A DNA stretch of 64,000 bases, taken from Eumeta japonica. Lineage: Eukaryota > Arthropoda > Insecta > Lepidoptera > Psychidae. The stretch spans positions 248,001 to 312,000 of the forward strand of contig BGZK01000089.1 in NCBI GenBank assembly GCA_005406025.1, given 5' to 3'. Both the position numbers and the translations under genes were made by a program. The notes under the pieces were generated by a model. The model ran no database searches. It saw only the letters and a list, made by a program, of their open reading frames with translations, and was not told where the DNA came from. Position 1 is the first letter of the stretch; the number at the start of each line of letters is the position of its first letter. Of the stretch, positions 12,613-25,745 are shown piece after piece.

Positions 12613-14426
12613 AACACCATTGTCATTATCGCAATGTCGACGTCCGGAATCAACGGCTTAGCGTGCTCTCTGATGCGAGAAGAGAGTGGGTTAATTTGAC
12701 TCAGTTAAGGACTCATTGATCGATTCAGTGATGATAAGTATCGGACACTGGGAGATTTGAGTTGACTTAAAGTGCACGATGGGAAGTTTACACGTCCGAA
12801 GAATCAGATGTGACCTTGAATCGGCGTACGATTTTAGAGAGTTTAGAAAGCTGTAAAAAACCGAGTGACAAATGATTTTTTCAATACAAACAGAATCATT
12901 GCAGATTATCAGCGCCCGAATGTACACGGATTAGCAGAACGGAATAGCAGACGAGCGCGTTTGCCTTTGGGATATTCTTGCTGTGTATGACGGATAAATC
13001 AGAACCGGGCATACAATTCAAGATATGAAGTTTTGACTATCTGGACCTATTTTATGTGGCTACTCCTGCTGTAAGGTTCGAGTAAAATTCGAGTATTAAT
13101 TATGTAATGCATATTATAATGGTATAAATAAAAAGAGGATAAAATAAAAGTGCCTAATAATTCTTATGGCATTAATAAGCTGTCCAATAGTGCATTTTAC
13201 AATTATTTAAGTATGGCAACGATATTTTGAACTCACAAGTTGATTAAATAAAAATAGCACTAATCCGATTACCAAACCTTTTAAATGGTTTGAGTGGTTA
13301 AAACTTTTCACACTATTGGAGAGCCGGTTGAAATATTTCATAGCTACATAATATCCACAGTACCAATCGTTTTATTAAATTTTGGTAAAATCAAAAGGCC
13401 AAAACGGGTCCAAAGTTGTTTTTCACTATACTGTACAACGCACGAAACTCTGCCGCTCTGAATTGCCTAAGAATAATGCGCAAGTTCAGCGCTCCCGCAC
13501 CCTTCCTTCTTTTTAGCCGCGTTCCTATTTTACGCCATCGTGACTAATTTTAGAGCGTTTCATGAGTACTTACAATTTTTTTACACTCCTTATAATACGA
13601 TGTTAAATAATTAATTATAAAAGTATATTTTATTTATAATGGAAACTTACATTTTTTTCTTATTCTCATTTTGTATATTGATTTATTTTGAATGATTGCT
13701 AATGATTTAACAGAGTTATCATAAGTTTCATCTCAAACAACATGTTGATAATTTATGAAACTTTCATATGGACCATGATATATCAATTTTAATGTAGTAG
13801 ATTTAAGCCATTTTTTTTAAAGTACTACGTAATCGACATATCACTTTGGAATACATGCGTATACACAATGGAAAGTAATTATGCACATGATACTTGTACC
13901 CTCGAGAGTTGAACGGAATAAGAGACGAAGCCTCTTAAAGCCTCCTATTAAAGCCTCTTAAGGAATTTTGAGAGTCCATGCAATATTATAACGGTAAGAT
14001 CCATTCGCTTTTAATAATAAACCTCGAACAGTTTACTATAAACGAATTGCGTCAATCATGGTAAATACAATCAAATGTATTCAATCCTCTACTAGGGTTT
14101 CGACATTTTTCTTAACAAGAAAAATGTCATAAATGACACTGTCTTCATTTCAATTACTTCCACAATTTATCTTAAATGATTCATAAAATATTTGTTATTA
14201 ATTTGTCATTATTTTGACTTAAGATGCATTGCTTTAGAGATAAAGTAGTTTTGCCTTATATCATCTTAAAGATGTGAATTCAAACCCCAATTATTTTGTA
14301 CGGTTTTCAAGATATGGAATCGAAGAAATGCACAATTTCATTACAAAAGAGGCTACTTTCAAGTTTATTAGTCGTTATTGTTGAATAAAATTGCTTTCGA
14401 AACGTGTGGTGAATTCATATTATGAA
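12613..14426. other. No gene recognised
   Basis: AT-rich. A small AAGCCTC-type triplication is seen at 13,927-13,964. Confidence 0.45.
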
Positions 14427-14488
14427 GGTAAATTTATACTATAATAACGTATTTCAAGAGAAATACGTTATTATAGTATAAATTTACC
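14427..14488. repeat. 29-bp perfect hairpin, 4-base loop
   Basis: The left arm 14427-14455 starts GGTAAATTTATACT; the right arm 14460-14488 is its exact complement; the loop is AAGA. Partial echoes of the right arm (ATTACCATTGCC, GAAATACGTTATT) follow within 60 bases. Confidence 0.9.
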
Positions 14489-15944
14489 ATTACTAATTAC
14501 CAATTACCATTGCCAATATTCTTATTATACTGAAATACGTTATTTATGAAATAAAGAGATTTTTGTATTTGAATTTGAATATTGTGACATCGAAAGACCT
14601 GCCACTTGCCGAGTTTAAGGTACAATCTATGTTTCGTGATGAGCACGTTTATGGAGACATAGACGAGGTCAGGATGGAGAGTGTTAGGTTCTAGTTAATA
14701 TCTAGCATTAACATTCTTAAATGCTGTTAAATTCTAAGTTTTAGTACGACAATAAGTATTAAAAAAGGACGCGGCCGGTGGGAGGCGAGGATATGGCAGC
14801 AGATATCAGGCGGACGACGAGGGTCGAGTAAAATAAATTAGTGATTTTGACAAAAAGGTGTTTTATTTTACATTGCGTGTTTAATATGACATCGTAGGGA
14901 AGAATATATCTATCATTTTCAATTACTACGTTGCGCGAAAAAGATAATCCTATACAGGTATTGTTTTCTAAGGCGTCATGCTAGGCCCGCCGATCATAAT
15001 AAACACGCACCATCCACTTCGTACTATGTACTATGTTCAATGTAAATTTGAATTTCCTAGCTTTAGCGGCGAATGGTATGGATTGAAAGACATATTCTCC
15101 TAAAAGAATATCTCGATATCGAAAATTCATTGTTACGATTTAACCAAAGAGGCATATTATAACACTTATTCATGACGAAGTTTAAGAATGCGGTAGAACA
15201 ATAGTTCACTTATTCGATTACTGAGTATTTGAACAGATTTATGCAAACGCATTACGCCCCTTAGTTTCGTCGTGCATGGGTAATAACGAAAAGCAGTTTC
15301 AGTATATTACTTGTATGTCATATTAAAAAAAAAAAACTGTGCTACCCCAACACAGCGGTATCTACATAAGGTTTTCGATGAGAAAACGGGTGATTGCATT
15401 TAAAAAGAGTCGGAAAACTCCGGCTACGGAAAAAGTTCGAGGGTCGTTGTGAAGCTTTTGTTAGGCTCTATTGAAGCTCCTCGCGCGATCCCTCAAAAGT
15501 TCTATTTGAATAGAACGCCATTATGAAAGATAATTATTTTTCAAAGAATCAACATTATGTAAGGTGTAATGATGTAAAACGTCTCATTGCAAATTTTCGT
15601 CTATAGAATGAAAGTTCTGTAGATATCTAAAATGAAGCAAGTACGAGTGATATCTGAGTAAAGCGGGTTTTGTAGCTCAAATATCACATGAAAAAAACTA
15701 AGTCTCAATGAGCCTACAAAAGTATCTAGTCATACATTACGCATTTATGGTATTGCGTCACACTTCACGGAAAATCTATTGAAAAACAAAAACCGCATTT
15801 GATAATAGTTTAATTTTAAATCACCCCAATTTATATATTGATCGATATTGATTTTCAATCAGTGCTGTTGCAATTTTAAGTAATTCACAGTCAAAACCGA
15901 AGCCATTGAACGATGATTGAATGAATTCTGCAGCAATGATGCAC
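14489..15944. other. No gene recognised
   Basis: A GC-richer patch at 14,770-14,830 and otherwise AT-rich sequence without coding signal. Confidence 0.45.
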
Positions 15945-16310
15945 GTCAGCATCTCTGTTTAGATGATCTGTAGGCGTTTGAGATACATGATCCTCGAGTC
16001 TCTCAAAAGCAGTCATCCATTTGATTTACCTTATATTATGCTGGACAACTCCTAAACATGATTGAAAGAGAACAAATGGCATTTGGATGTTAAGATTCAA
16101 TTACTAAATTCGAGGGTGTTTTCTAGCTTAGTTTTTTTTGAAATAAAAAAACCCTTAAGCCTTTAAATGTTTTACATATATTTAATAACTAAATATTATG
16201 ACGGTGCGTTATAATTATGATGTATCTGACTTTATTGTATAAAATATATCACTTTCACAATACCAAGGTATATACCATTAATAAGGCGACCAACTTTTGA
16301 AAAATCGAAG
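15945..16310 (+). repeat. Unclassified interspersed repeat (copy A)
   Basis: Matches 30092-30455 at both ends and in length: TCTGTTTAGATGATCTGTAG and GCGTTTGAGATACATGATC at the left, AATAAGGCGACCAACTTTTG and AAAAA at the right. The middle is strongly diverged. Family unknown. Confidence 0.55.
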
Positions 16311-18749
16311 AGATTACGTTACAAATTATGGGCACCTATTTGCTATGTGCAAATCTTCAGTGCCGTCCAACGTCTACAACTGTTCGGGATTTATGTCCTA
16401 TATTTGTTTCTTCATGAAATTGTAAAAACATTGTAAAAACATAATCAATTATTATAGAGTTTTATTATTATTGATGAATAATTCTTTTTCTATAACAGAA
16501 CTATAAACACCAACAGTATCTCTTTGTGTTGTTTTATTTTTCATAATAAAAATAATTATCTAGTTGCAGTTTTCACTATAGCCGCGGCAGTTTAATTATT
16601 TGTAATGTACAATCATTTTTATTTAGTAGAACAATAATAATTATCGGCCCACATCTCTGATGATTGAATGATTAACTGATCCTGATTTTACAATTAATCG
16701 GGTGTTATTATTTCTCCTATCAGACACATCACTTTGAAAGAAATTAACTCTTCTCGAACAATAAAGGCGATAATGTTTGCTGCAGACCTTTTTTAGAATC
16801 GGAATAACGAATAATACAATGAACTCTATTATTGCTGAAACAGTTATAACGAATAACAGCACATATAATAGCTTTGCTTAAACCGAACGAATAATTTAAA
16901 TATTGTGGTTTGCGTGATATATAATATTATCATGCCCAAAAAAACTAAGTTGATTACGGTAGAGGCTACAATTTTGTAAAGTTCATCAAAATATTTTTGA
17001 AACTGTGGTTCTATAAAACCGATACGTCCCTATTTAACCAATGTGCCCTGACATTTATGTCTTTCTAAAAATATCTCGGATACTTCAACTTTCATTTAGC
17101 ACTTTATTTGTGCATTATCTTTCAATTCCCAATCAAAAACATTGTGCCTCATTCCAATAATATTGATAATTATACTGAAGTTTCACACAACATTTATCCA
17201 AAATGTATTGCATTTCTCGATAATATAACCTCGCCATTTCTATCACAGCCAGCGTCAAATGCATAATACATTCAGCTGCGGATGAATGTATATTCCCCAT
17301 CATACACTTCGCACGTAGCGAATAGCATCAATGTAAACTGTTAGTTATGGTGACGCGATGATAAACTATTGATATGATGAGGGTTAACGCCCTGCAACTC
17401 AAGAACACCGCAATGCTGCATACCAAAAACATGCGGCGCGTTTGCTTATTTTTAAAGGTCGTAAGCGATAAAAATTTTTTTTCGTTTAAATAAAAAGTAG
17501 AAATAACTTCAAAAGATGCTACTAGCCTTTTGACGTGCTTGTACGGATTAATCTATGTAGAAAATTCGCGGCTCGAATTGATTCTATTTGCATGTAAAAT
17601 GTAAATCTCTGTTTCAAAAGAACTGTCCTTGATATTTTTATTTTTCTGTTATAAAAGCTGATGTGTAACTGGAAGTGACAATCTAAAGTTGATAACACGA
17701 AGAACCGGGTTACTAAAGATCACTTTCGTTTGTATTTCCTGCGAAAAATCGAGATTTCTCCCACCAAAATTCTCAACTAGTCATTTTAAACAACTCATCT
17801 AGTTAAACAGTTGATAATTTTTTTACTTTGAATCCACCCGGTATTTTTATTAATGAACATATTTTTTGATTAGATGCTTTGATTTCAGGACAACAGAAAT
17901 AATTTTAGACGGAATTGAAATAATTTAACTATTACATAGGCGGTTAGTTTAGAATCAATGAAATCAAATCTATAATAAACTATCATAATAATTACAGAGT
18001 TTTATTTTAATTTTATTTTCATTCCAGCCCTGCAGTAGGCGGAACGCTTGGCCAATGCACTCGTTAGTGGAAGAACCTAATTGGGAATGTTTGTAATCTA
18101 AGTTACGTGACTTAGGTTTGGCACATTATTTAAAATAAAATTAATGCAAATTATTTTTGATATATCTTTATTAACATAATACAAATTGATGCGATGTTTA
18201 CACGTGATTTATTTATGTTTAACGTTCTTGTAACACGGCACATAGTTCAATATAATTTATCCAAAACTATATTAATTTTCAAAAATAAGGTCTCTAGAAT
18301 CATTTGTATTATAACCACTATTATCACATTTATTCCTCAATTTTGATGTGTTAACAAGATCACTCTGATCAGATACTTTTGTAGCGGTGAACTTTATAAT
18401 TTAACATTGACGCAAAATAAGATCCCCTTAGTTACTACAACGATCTCAATTTGGTCGAAAACAAGAGCAATCCTCAGTCGATTCGCTTCCTTCAATTACT
18501 TACAAGTTAAATATAACCTAACTGACTAACGGTTACAAAGACCTAAAATATTATTCCTAAAATTTAATTTCGACAAACAGTGTTAAAATTACACAAACGT
18601 TTCCTTATCGTCTTATTACTAGAATCACTTGCTTATGCATGAATACTACAATCTGCATTTTAGTACTAGCGAATGCATTTTCTTGGTAGCGAACTGTATC
18701 ACTTTCGATTGATAATAAGTTTTAAATGGGGTATCACATATATTTTTTT
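16311..18749. other. Region downstream of the first P450, no gene recognised
   Basis: The P450 3' UTR must lie at its right end. The nearest clear minus-strand AATAAA I noted is at 18172-18167, far from the stop. The remainder is AT-rich. Confidence 0.4.
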
Positions 18750-21049
18750 TCATTCTTCATCAAAATCATTTAGTCGTATAAAGTTTAAATGTATGCCATG
18801 TTTGGAAGCAGCGACTTGAGATGTAGGCTCGAATTCTACAGTTCTGGGCATGCCCGGCGCCAGCTCCACGCGGTACTTCTTCAGGATAGTCACCAGCCCC
18901 GCCATCACTTGCATCTTGGCAAAACGCATTCCTGCAGCAAAAATATATAAATATTTGTTAATTCCGTTTTTGTATTTGTTTGAGCACTATAATTTCAAAT
19001 GTATTGAATTTCAAACTAGCTGACTCGGCAGAGGTTGTTCTGTTCTTTCAAAGCTGTAAAGTATATTAAGGCTCCTGTGTTCGCATGAAAATAATTTCTT
19101 TATTTTTATATCGAGGTCAGACATCGTTAAATTTGCATCCTAAAGTCAAAAACAATGGATAGTGTGAGAATATTAACCATGTTCTATATCATGGTAATCG
19201 GTTGTACAATGTAGAAATTGATGCACTACTGCAAAATTTTTTTCGTTTAAAAGCACCAATTTTTCATTAAAAGGCAGTAATTTTCGATCATACGTTGTTG
19301 GAGTCAAACTAGAAGTTATTTGTAACGTTAAAGCTATTTCAAAACATTCATCAATTTTTCTAACAACCCGTTCATGGTTTTAAGAAAACGGTAAATGAAT
19401 GTAGATCTTAGATCGTACTGTAACATCCGCTTCTGCTGATTCTCAGAACGTGCGAGGAATTAGTGTGGTACTCATGTAAAAATTAGCGTACGTCACCACT
19501 TTCAGCGATAGGCATTTGTTAAATGGTAAACACGCGTCGTATCAGCGTTCAGGGATGCTATCACGCATTTATACGATAATAATTTGTTACAGTAATCGCC
19601 GTGTCATAAGTACTATAACAAATCACTCACATTGCTACGTTCATGTATACATTAAAATTATATTCGCTATCACTCACCAATGCAGAGTCTGGGTCCCTCG
19701 CCGAACGGAAGATAAGTATAGGGGCGGATGTTGTGTTTGTTTTCGGGCGCGAACCTCTCCGGGCGGAAAGAGTCGGGCTCGGGGAAGTATTTGGGGTTGC
19801 GGTGCAGGTACAACGCCGGCAGGTGCACTTGTACCCCGCGGTCCACGGTTAGCCCATTCGAGAATTTGTAGGTATCGACTACTTCACGCTGAATTAGTCC
19901 TACTACCGGATACAATCTTAGAGTTTCGTCCATGCACTGTTCCAAGAACGGCAGCTCCGTCACACACTCGTACACCAACCGGCCGTCTCGCTTACGTAAC
20001 CAGTCGCGTACTTCTTGGCGTGCGCGCTCTTGAGATTCCTGGTCCTTGGCCAGCTCGTACAACAAGAAGCTCGCGGTCGTTGCCGACGTTTCAAAGCCCG
20101 CAGCGAAAAATATAAAACACTGCGACGTCAATAGATCGTCGTCAACTGCTATTTGAGCTTTCTCTCTTCTATCGAGTTTCAAATTCGACATTCGGTCACC
20201 TGTTATATTTTTATTTTCCGTGAAACTCAAAACGAGATCGACGAAATCATTTTTATTCGTTTGTTTATATCCTCTGTCCTGAAAAACTTTGACTAGAAGA
20301 TTTTGAAAGAAATTAGTGACAAAATTAGGTTGAATCTTTAGCCTTAAAGAATAAAAAAGTGCAGGTAAGGCCATTCTCAGGTAAACCATAGTGATACGGA
20401 GATAGCTGGCTTCGAATATTTTATTACCAATATTAACGAATGGATTTTTGCTTGCCTCTTCCATGGCCTTGGTGTCGATCCCAAAAGCACAGGCCCCTAT
20501 ACAGTCCATTGTGAATCGTGCGAAGAAGGATCTGGCTTCTTGTTTCTTCGAAATTCTGGTTTCTTTATCGAGTAGCGTTTCAAAAACCTTAGAACAGTTC
20601 TCGATGAGATAGAACATATTTTTCATTTTAGCGGACGAGAATAGCGGTGTCAAATTCTGCCGCAACACTTTCCAGTGATCGCCGTGGGTGAAAAAGAGAC
20701 TCGATAGAACCCATTCCTTGTCTGAATAATCAGAATGTTCACGCCCGGAAAAATAGTAGAAATCCTTGGTTGTGACCACTTTAATGAGTTCAGGGTCTTT
20801 CACTATGAGCACGGGCTGAGGGCCGATGTATGCACCTACGAGTGGCTCGTCTGGGAACTTTTCACATATGCGTCGTGCGGTCGTGGCCCAGTCGGCTTTG
20901 TATAGCATTAAGTCGGCAAAGTTGCCAAAGAACGGCACAGGTTTTGTGTGAGGTACATTCTTCTTCTTCCAGTAATTGTAATTTCTCGTAAGAAAATAAT
21001 AACTCACCGCGACCGCACTGAGGACTACACCAAGTATCACCAGCAACAT
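18750..21049 (-). CDS. CYP6-type cytochrome P450, complete, two exons
   Basis: Microsomal P450 monooxygenase of the CYP3 clan, CYP6-like. Exon 1 is 21049-19678 and exon 2 is 18931-18750; a 746-bp intron (GTGAGT...GCAG) splits the Gly codon of Cys-Ile-Gly in phase 1. The product is 517 aa, normal for the family. Visible landmarks: hydrophobic N-terminal anchor (residues 1-20) followed by basic NYWKKK and a Pro-rich hinge; helix-C W126xxxR130; I-helix AGFETS (317-322); ExxR E375/R378; PERF 430-433; haem loop FGEGPRLCIG with Cys456; GMRFAKMQ right after the splice. The start is the Met at 21049, because the in-frame upstream Met at 21115 lies upstream of the TATA box. The close copy at 31.5-33.5 kb starts at the equivalent Met. 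Substrate cannot be read from sequence; detoxification is an inference from the family. The subfamily (6AB, 6AE, 6B or other) was not assigned. Confidence 0.95.
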
Positions 21050-21058
21050 GTTTTTGCA

Positions 21059-21092
21059 ACTGACCGAACGCGTTATATTCTCTTTATTTATA
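21059..21092 (-). promoter_or_regulatory. Core promoter of the first P450
   Basis: A TATAAATA box on the minus strand (21092-21085) lies 29 bases from an arthropod-type TCAGT initiator (21063-21059), about ten bases before the chosen ATG. The same pair occurs in front of the second P450. It implies a very short 5' UTR and rules out the upstream in-frame ATG. Confidence 0.75.
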
Positions 21093-23612
21093 GTCACTTC
21101 GAATTTTATTATCACACCCGAATATTATCATAAAGTACACATTAATCGTTACATAAACAATATTCACGACTACTGAATGTACAACTCATGCTGAATCCAT
21201 AATTGTTTTGTATTGAGTTGTACGTATTTGGTTTTTATCTGTATACTAGTGAGTAAGTGAGTTCCTTATTTCGGTGTTATGACGAATTAAATAATTCATT
21301 TATTCAATCGCTCTGACTTTAAAAGGGGCAATTTTATTAATTAACAAATAATAGCTAAAAAAGATTTGACGTTATATTGATATATTTTGATAAATAATGA
21401 GTTTTTCTCTTTAGATTGCTCTCATAACCCTTTTGTTAAATGTATATTTTTATGTACGTATGTCCACAAACCAGAAAACCGACACAAACAACACGTCATA
21501 TTACATAAAATGAGCATTATCATTAACTAATGGATAGAACATGTGTTAATACATAAAAAAAGGGATTAAATCGAAAGAAATAACACTGCCATTATATTGT
21601 ATAGTTACAACGAACGCTTGAAGGTTGACCCTTATCATGAGCGAACCGTCGACTTTGTTTAACATCGTGTTGCCTGCCTAGTAAATCATATCATTAGAGA
21701 TATGCGTTCCAATCTATGGTTTTTTTTCATTAAGACATTGACATATTATTATGTATTAGATTTTTAAATTTAGGCATTTATGTGGATGTCCGATTTTAGT
21801 TATATTATAAAATTGAATTTGTATTGCCATTCGAGGTTTCGATAATCTGCTACACAACTTTACAGGATGATTACGTTTGTTCAGTCGTATATATTTATGT
21901 GCTATAATTTTGAAGTTACATTTCTTTAGGCGCGTTATGAAAAAAATGATGAAAGTAAAATTTTAAGTTGCGCGCGCATCAGTGTAACACAAAATAAACA
22001 GGTTGAAGCTGGCCGCTAAACCGCTCATCAAGCTATCAACAAAACAGAAATGAAACCTCTATTAGTCACGCATGTTGGCACGCTCGTCGTCTCTGATCAC
22101 TGTATTCATATTTATAATATTTATCCACATGTTTCTGGTTTCTACATTCACAACACGTGTTTTAATTACCCACAAGTGCGAATTATATATGTGTTAATAA
22201 ATTATAATCAGTAGTGATTTAAATTGAATATTTTGATTAATATTATTTACTATTCGTAAATATTAGTGAAAAAAATTGTGCTTATATACTTTTTTGATTG
22301 CTCCAATATAATTGAGGTTATTTATATAATTGAGGTTCTAATTTATAGGTTGACTATCCTTTTACAGTCCTTTTATTATTTTATTGTAATTAATTATCTG
22401 CGTGTAATTAAAAACTATTTTTTAATGATGTCAAAGAAGTGTAACTTGTCACGCGCGTACATAAGTACACGCACCCACTTTTTTTTTATATAACGTGAGG
22501 GTAACTTTACGTCGCAAATGTTACAAAGTAATTGTTTTGAATTTTGAGAAGATTATGATGTAAGGCTACATTTGATGTAAAATATATCGGAATCGACTAA
22601 TTTCTTCAAGAAACATCGTTATAAAAAAAAATATAATGCGTTTTTAATTAATAATTTTCAGAATTTTTAAGAGATCAGTTTCTCTAATAAAATTTATTTT
22701 TGTGCTGAAAATACTGAGCTGAACTTTGAAAGTTCGTTGAAATCATTAACTCTATAAAAAGATGTCATTGTCGAAAAATGAAAAAAAAATAAAAAATTAA
22801 AAAATGAATTTGAGATTCCTAAACTGATCAATGCATAAAATCTAAATACTTTTTCAGCTCGAAGGATTGAAGAAGAAAATTTCTCTTCTCGATTCATTAT
22901 TGTTTGGTGAACGATACCGAGTTTTAAGGTCGAACTAGGCGGCGATCGCCTTCACTTCCTCTCGGTCAATCAGGCGCTTGTCGCGTACGGGTCGTGCCGA
23001 TTGTGATTCAATATCAAGTCCCGGAAGCGGATGTGTAGAGATTGACCAAACCGGATGTACATAGATATGACAGGGTGAGAGAAAGTCTGTTGTTCTTGGC
23101 ACGTCTATGAAGTATTATACAAACATTTCGGATAGACAATTAGGCAAGGGCAAGTCTTTGAAATAAATAAAAGCAAAAGTTTAAAAAACTATAATGTAAC
23201 TTTAAAGAAAAGAAAAAATGGCAGAATCTTTAACCCGAATAGGGATAAGTAAAATTAACTGAAAATAATAAACAAATTAGATAATTATTGCTATCTTCTT
23301 TTTATTGAGTAAGACAAGCCTTTTGTTATGTTAAATATTTAGTTCTAATGAAGTCTTCTGGCAGTTTCACACTAATGACTTTATAACTTAAATACTATAT
23401 AACTAGCATGTTTTTACATACCAACTTGCTTCTCTGGTCATACGCGACTATAGTGCTTATATGTATTCTGTGCGGGAAACACGGAAAAAAGTGTAACTAC
23501 GTAGTTTTTTCATTTATAGTGCATTTCTTTGTATTAACCGTTTTGAAATCTCACATCGAGCATGGTCCGTTATGCTGTTAGCCGGTTTGTTTATTATTCA
23601 TTGACCGCATTT
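21093..23612. other. Upstream region of the first P450, no gene recognised
   Basis: AT-rich apart from about 22,925-23,105, which is GC-richer and has no recognised coding content. Regulatory sites for the P450 probably lie near its start, but none can be named by eye. Confidence 0.4.
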
Positions 23613-24174
23613 CCATTGTTAAGCTATTGCATAGCTTTTACCGCGGGCTTTGAGCGCGGCGACCAAATCAAGAAATTCCGTAACGAAAATAAAACCTAAC
23701 GCCCCCCACTCCGTCTACCATGTAGCTCGGCCGAGCGTTCGCTTAACGTGTATATATATGGTACGACTGTACGAAGCTCGCACGGATCGAGACGAGCTGC
23801 TTTGAGATCGGACGAATACGTAAGCAGCTGTTTGTGAGAAAGTATATAGGTGTATAGGTATCTATCATATCTTCATAATGCCACACTCACCGCATGTGCC
23901 CCGTAAGTATATATGTATAATGGGTGTACATATACAACAGTGAATAGCAGTTGCTGGTGAATAGTTATACGCGTGAAATTTGTGTATAGTGTTTTAAATA
24001 TGAATAAACAAAGTACATTTATTAATGAAGAAAGTGATGAAAAACTTGAATTAACATCAAAGAAAAAAATACTGCATAAATAAATAAATAATTATAATTG
24101 CATAAGTTGATAAAAAATGCTATGCAATAGCTTTACCGCGGCAGTCCCCGAGTGCCACACGTTAATTTTTTTTT
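23613..24174 (+). mobile_element. Short transposon with AAGCTATTGCATAGC ends, promoter and 27-codon ORF (copy 1)
   Basis: Opens CCATTGTTAAGCTATTGCAT and closes with the inverted motif GCTATGCAATAGC (24119-24131), then a shared 3' tail GAGTGCCACACG and a T run. The body has a conserved GC-rich 5' region, a TATATATATGG box near 23752, a leader and ATG 24000-TAA 24083 encoding MNKQSTFINEESDEKLELTS plus KKKILHK. A second copy lies at 60820-61356, and its first ~110 bases recur inverted beside hAT transposase sequence at 50139-50254. Best read as an internally deleted derivative that kept promoter and transposase start. Confidence 0.75.
24000..24083 (+). CDS. Tiny ORF inside the short transposon, copy 1
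   Basis: 27 codons, 26 of them readable one-for-one against the copy at 61181 apart from Thr/Ala and Leu/Phe swaps. Likely the surviving N-terminus of a transposase rather than a working peptide. Confidence 0.35.
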   Translation: MNKQSTFINEESDEKLELTSKKKILHK

Positions 24175-24886
24175 ATTTTCCTATCAATTTATAATGTTTA
24201 TTATTTGTAGTTGAGAACATACAATCATATTTTGTTTGTATTAAATGTAGCCTTTGTCACCCGGACCATGATAAGAAAGCTAATGACACCACATTCATTG
24301 AAATCAGCTTGGGGGCTATGGTGGCACATAATTAAAAACAAAAACACACATACAAATGTATACTGTTAAAAGAATAATTCTTCCTTTTAACTTTGCCGTA
24401 AATTTTAAAAAACTACTAGACATTTACTACATGTTCTACAAAACTTCTACAGCTTATATTATTATGCCGGCTGATTGTTAGTGACTGCACCAACCAGTGT
24501 CTAGTGGTAGAACAGTGTAAGACCAATTGAAGACACTGGAAAGTACGCAAGACGTAAGTCAAATGTAGAAGGAACGCTCTTCAGGCTATTCTCCAGTAAC
24601 CCATAAAGCAAATAGAGTCAATGCGATTTGTAATGAAACAATAAGCAAAAATTACAGTATAACTACATATTATGAAAAATTTATAGCAGGCTCTTAATAG
24701 GTTTCTCTCCTAGATTACTCCCCTTTCAAGAATTTCTATCATATAGTAAATATGATTTATTATATTCATATACTTATTTGCAAAGAAACTGCCTAAGTAT
24801 ACAAACTCTTTCACTTGTTCAACTGTCCTCCTATACACCTCCTACACATGTATCAAATCCAAGCATGTGTGATTATTCAACTTATT
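24175..24886. other. No gene recognised
   Basis: AT-rich, between the short transposon and the hAT MITE. Confidence 0.45.
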
Positions 24887-24894
24887 CACATTGT

Positions 24895-25439
24895 CAGTGG
24901 CGGCGCTAGACCAAATGTAGGCGTCGGCGACATCAGCTTTGCGAGGCCTTTTTCATTACACAGTCAGAAATATGTAATTATAATTGGTCATATTTATTTT
25001 TGGACATTGCCCTTTAATATTTTTATTTTGAACATTACGCATGTGAACCAATGCGACTGATGTAAGTATAAAGATAAAGATAAACATTTATTGTGTACAA
25101 AGTTAATATTACAAGTTAGCAGATAATTGCATAAGTTATACCTACCTAACTACCACCTAAATTTACTTTCAGGTGTATACACTAGTAATATCAAAGTATC
25201 ATGTTAACAATTTCAAAATAATAAAATTTTCCAATGCAATGTAAACTAAATTACTAAATGTCAATACAATTTACGTCATTTGTAGGTATTTATGTCAAAT
25301 ACTACTCACGCGTACGAAAAAAGGTATATACGAATAACTACAGCTTTAAAATTTAGCATTGTTAAACTTTTTACGAGGCCCCCACAGGAGCGAGGCCGTC
25401 GGCGGTCGCCGACGTCGCCGACGCCTAGCGCCGCCACTG
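24895..25439. mobile_element. Non-autonomous hAT element (MITE) with exact 8-bp duplication
   Basis: A 545-bp element with terminal inverted repeats CAGTGGCGGCGCTAG, flanked by the direct 8-bp repeat CACATTGT at 24887-24894 and 25440-25447. CAGTG ends and an 8-bp duplication are diagnostic of hAT. Just inside both ends is a GGCGTCGGCGAC-like repeat, extended at the right end. It has no coding capacity. Confidence 0.92.
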
Positions 25440-25483
25440 CACATTGTATGCGTTAAAATAATATGAGTGTGGATTAAAAATAG

Positions 25484-25745
25484 GTGAGATATATATTAAA
25501 AACTGCAAGACCTGAATATATTTTCAAAAAGTTCACCTGGCATGTTAGGAGATCCAGTACGCATGACCTTAGGTCAACTAGAAATGTACTAACAGTTCCA
25601 CATCATCACATTGCCGCTTTCAGAGGTAGGTTCAAATATGCAGCAACCAAATGCTGGAACAACATATCTCAGCCACTCAAAAGCATAAGTACTATTAGCA
25701 TTTAAATTCCAATTAAAACAAAACCTTATGCAAATACAGCTGGCG
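25484..25745 (+). mobile_element. CR1-like LINE fragment, reverse transcriptase C-terminus
   Basis: The frame reads RNVLTVPHHHIAAFRGRFKY and AATKCWNNISQPLKSISTIS, the pattern seen after the RT domain in CR1-type LINEs (tyrosine-rich, then KxWNxLP-like). The expected continuation FKFQLKQNLMQ is present one frame away at about 25702, so it is frameshifted. It lies close to the right end of the hAT MITE, and a CA/TA-rich simple repeat follows at 25820-25900. Confidence 0.65.

Noticed and set aside
21050..21115. In-frame N-terminal extension of the first P450
   Set aside because: It lies upstream of or over the TATA box and initiator, and the sister gene starts at the internal Met.
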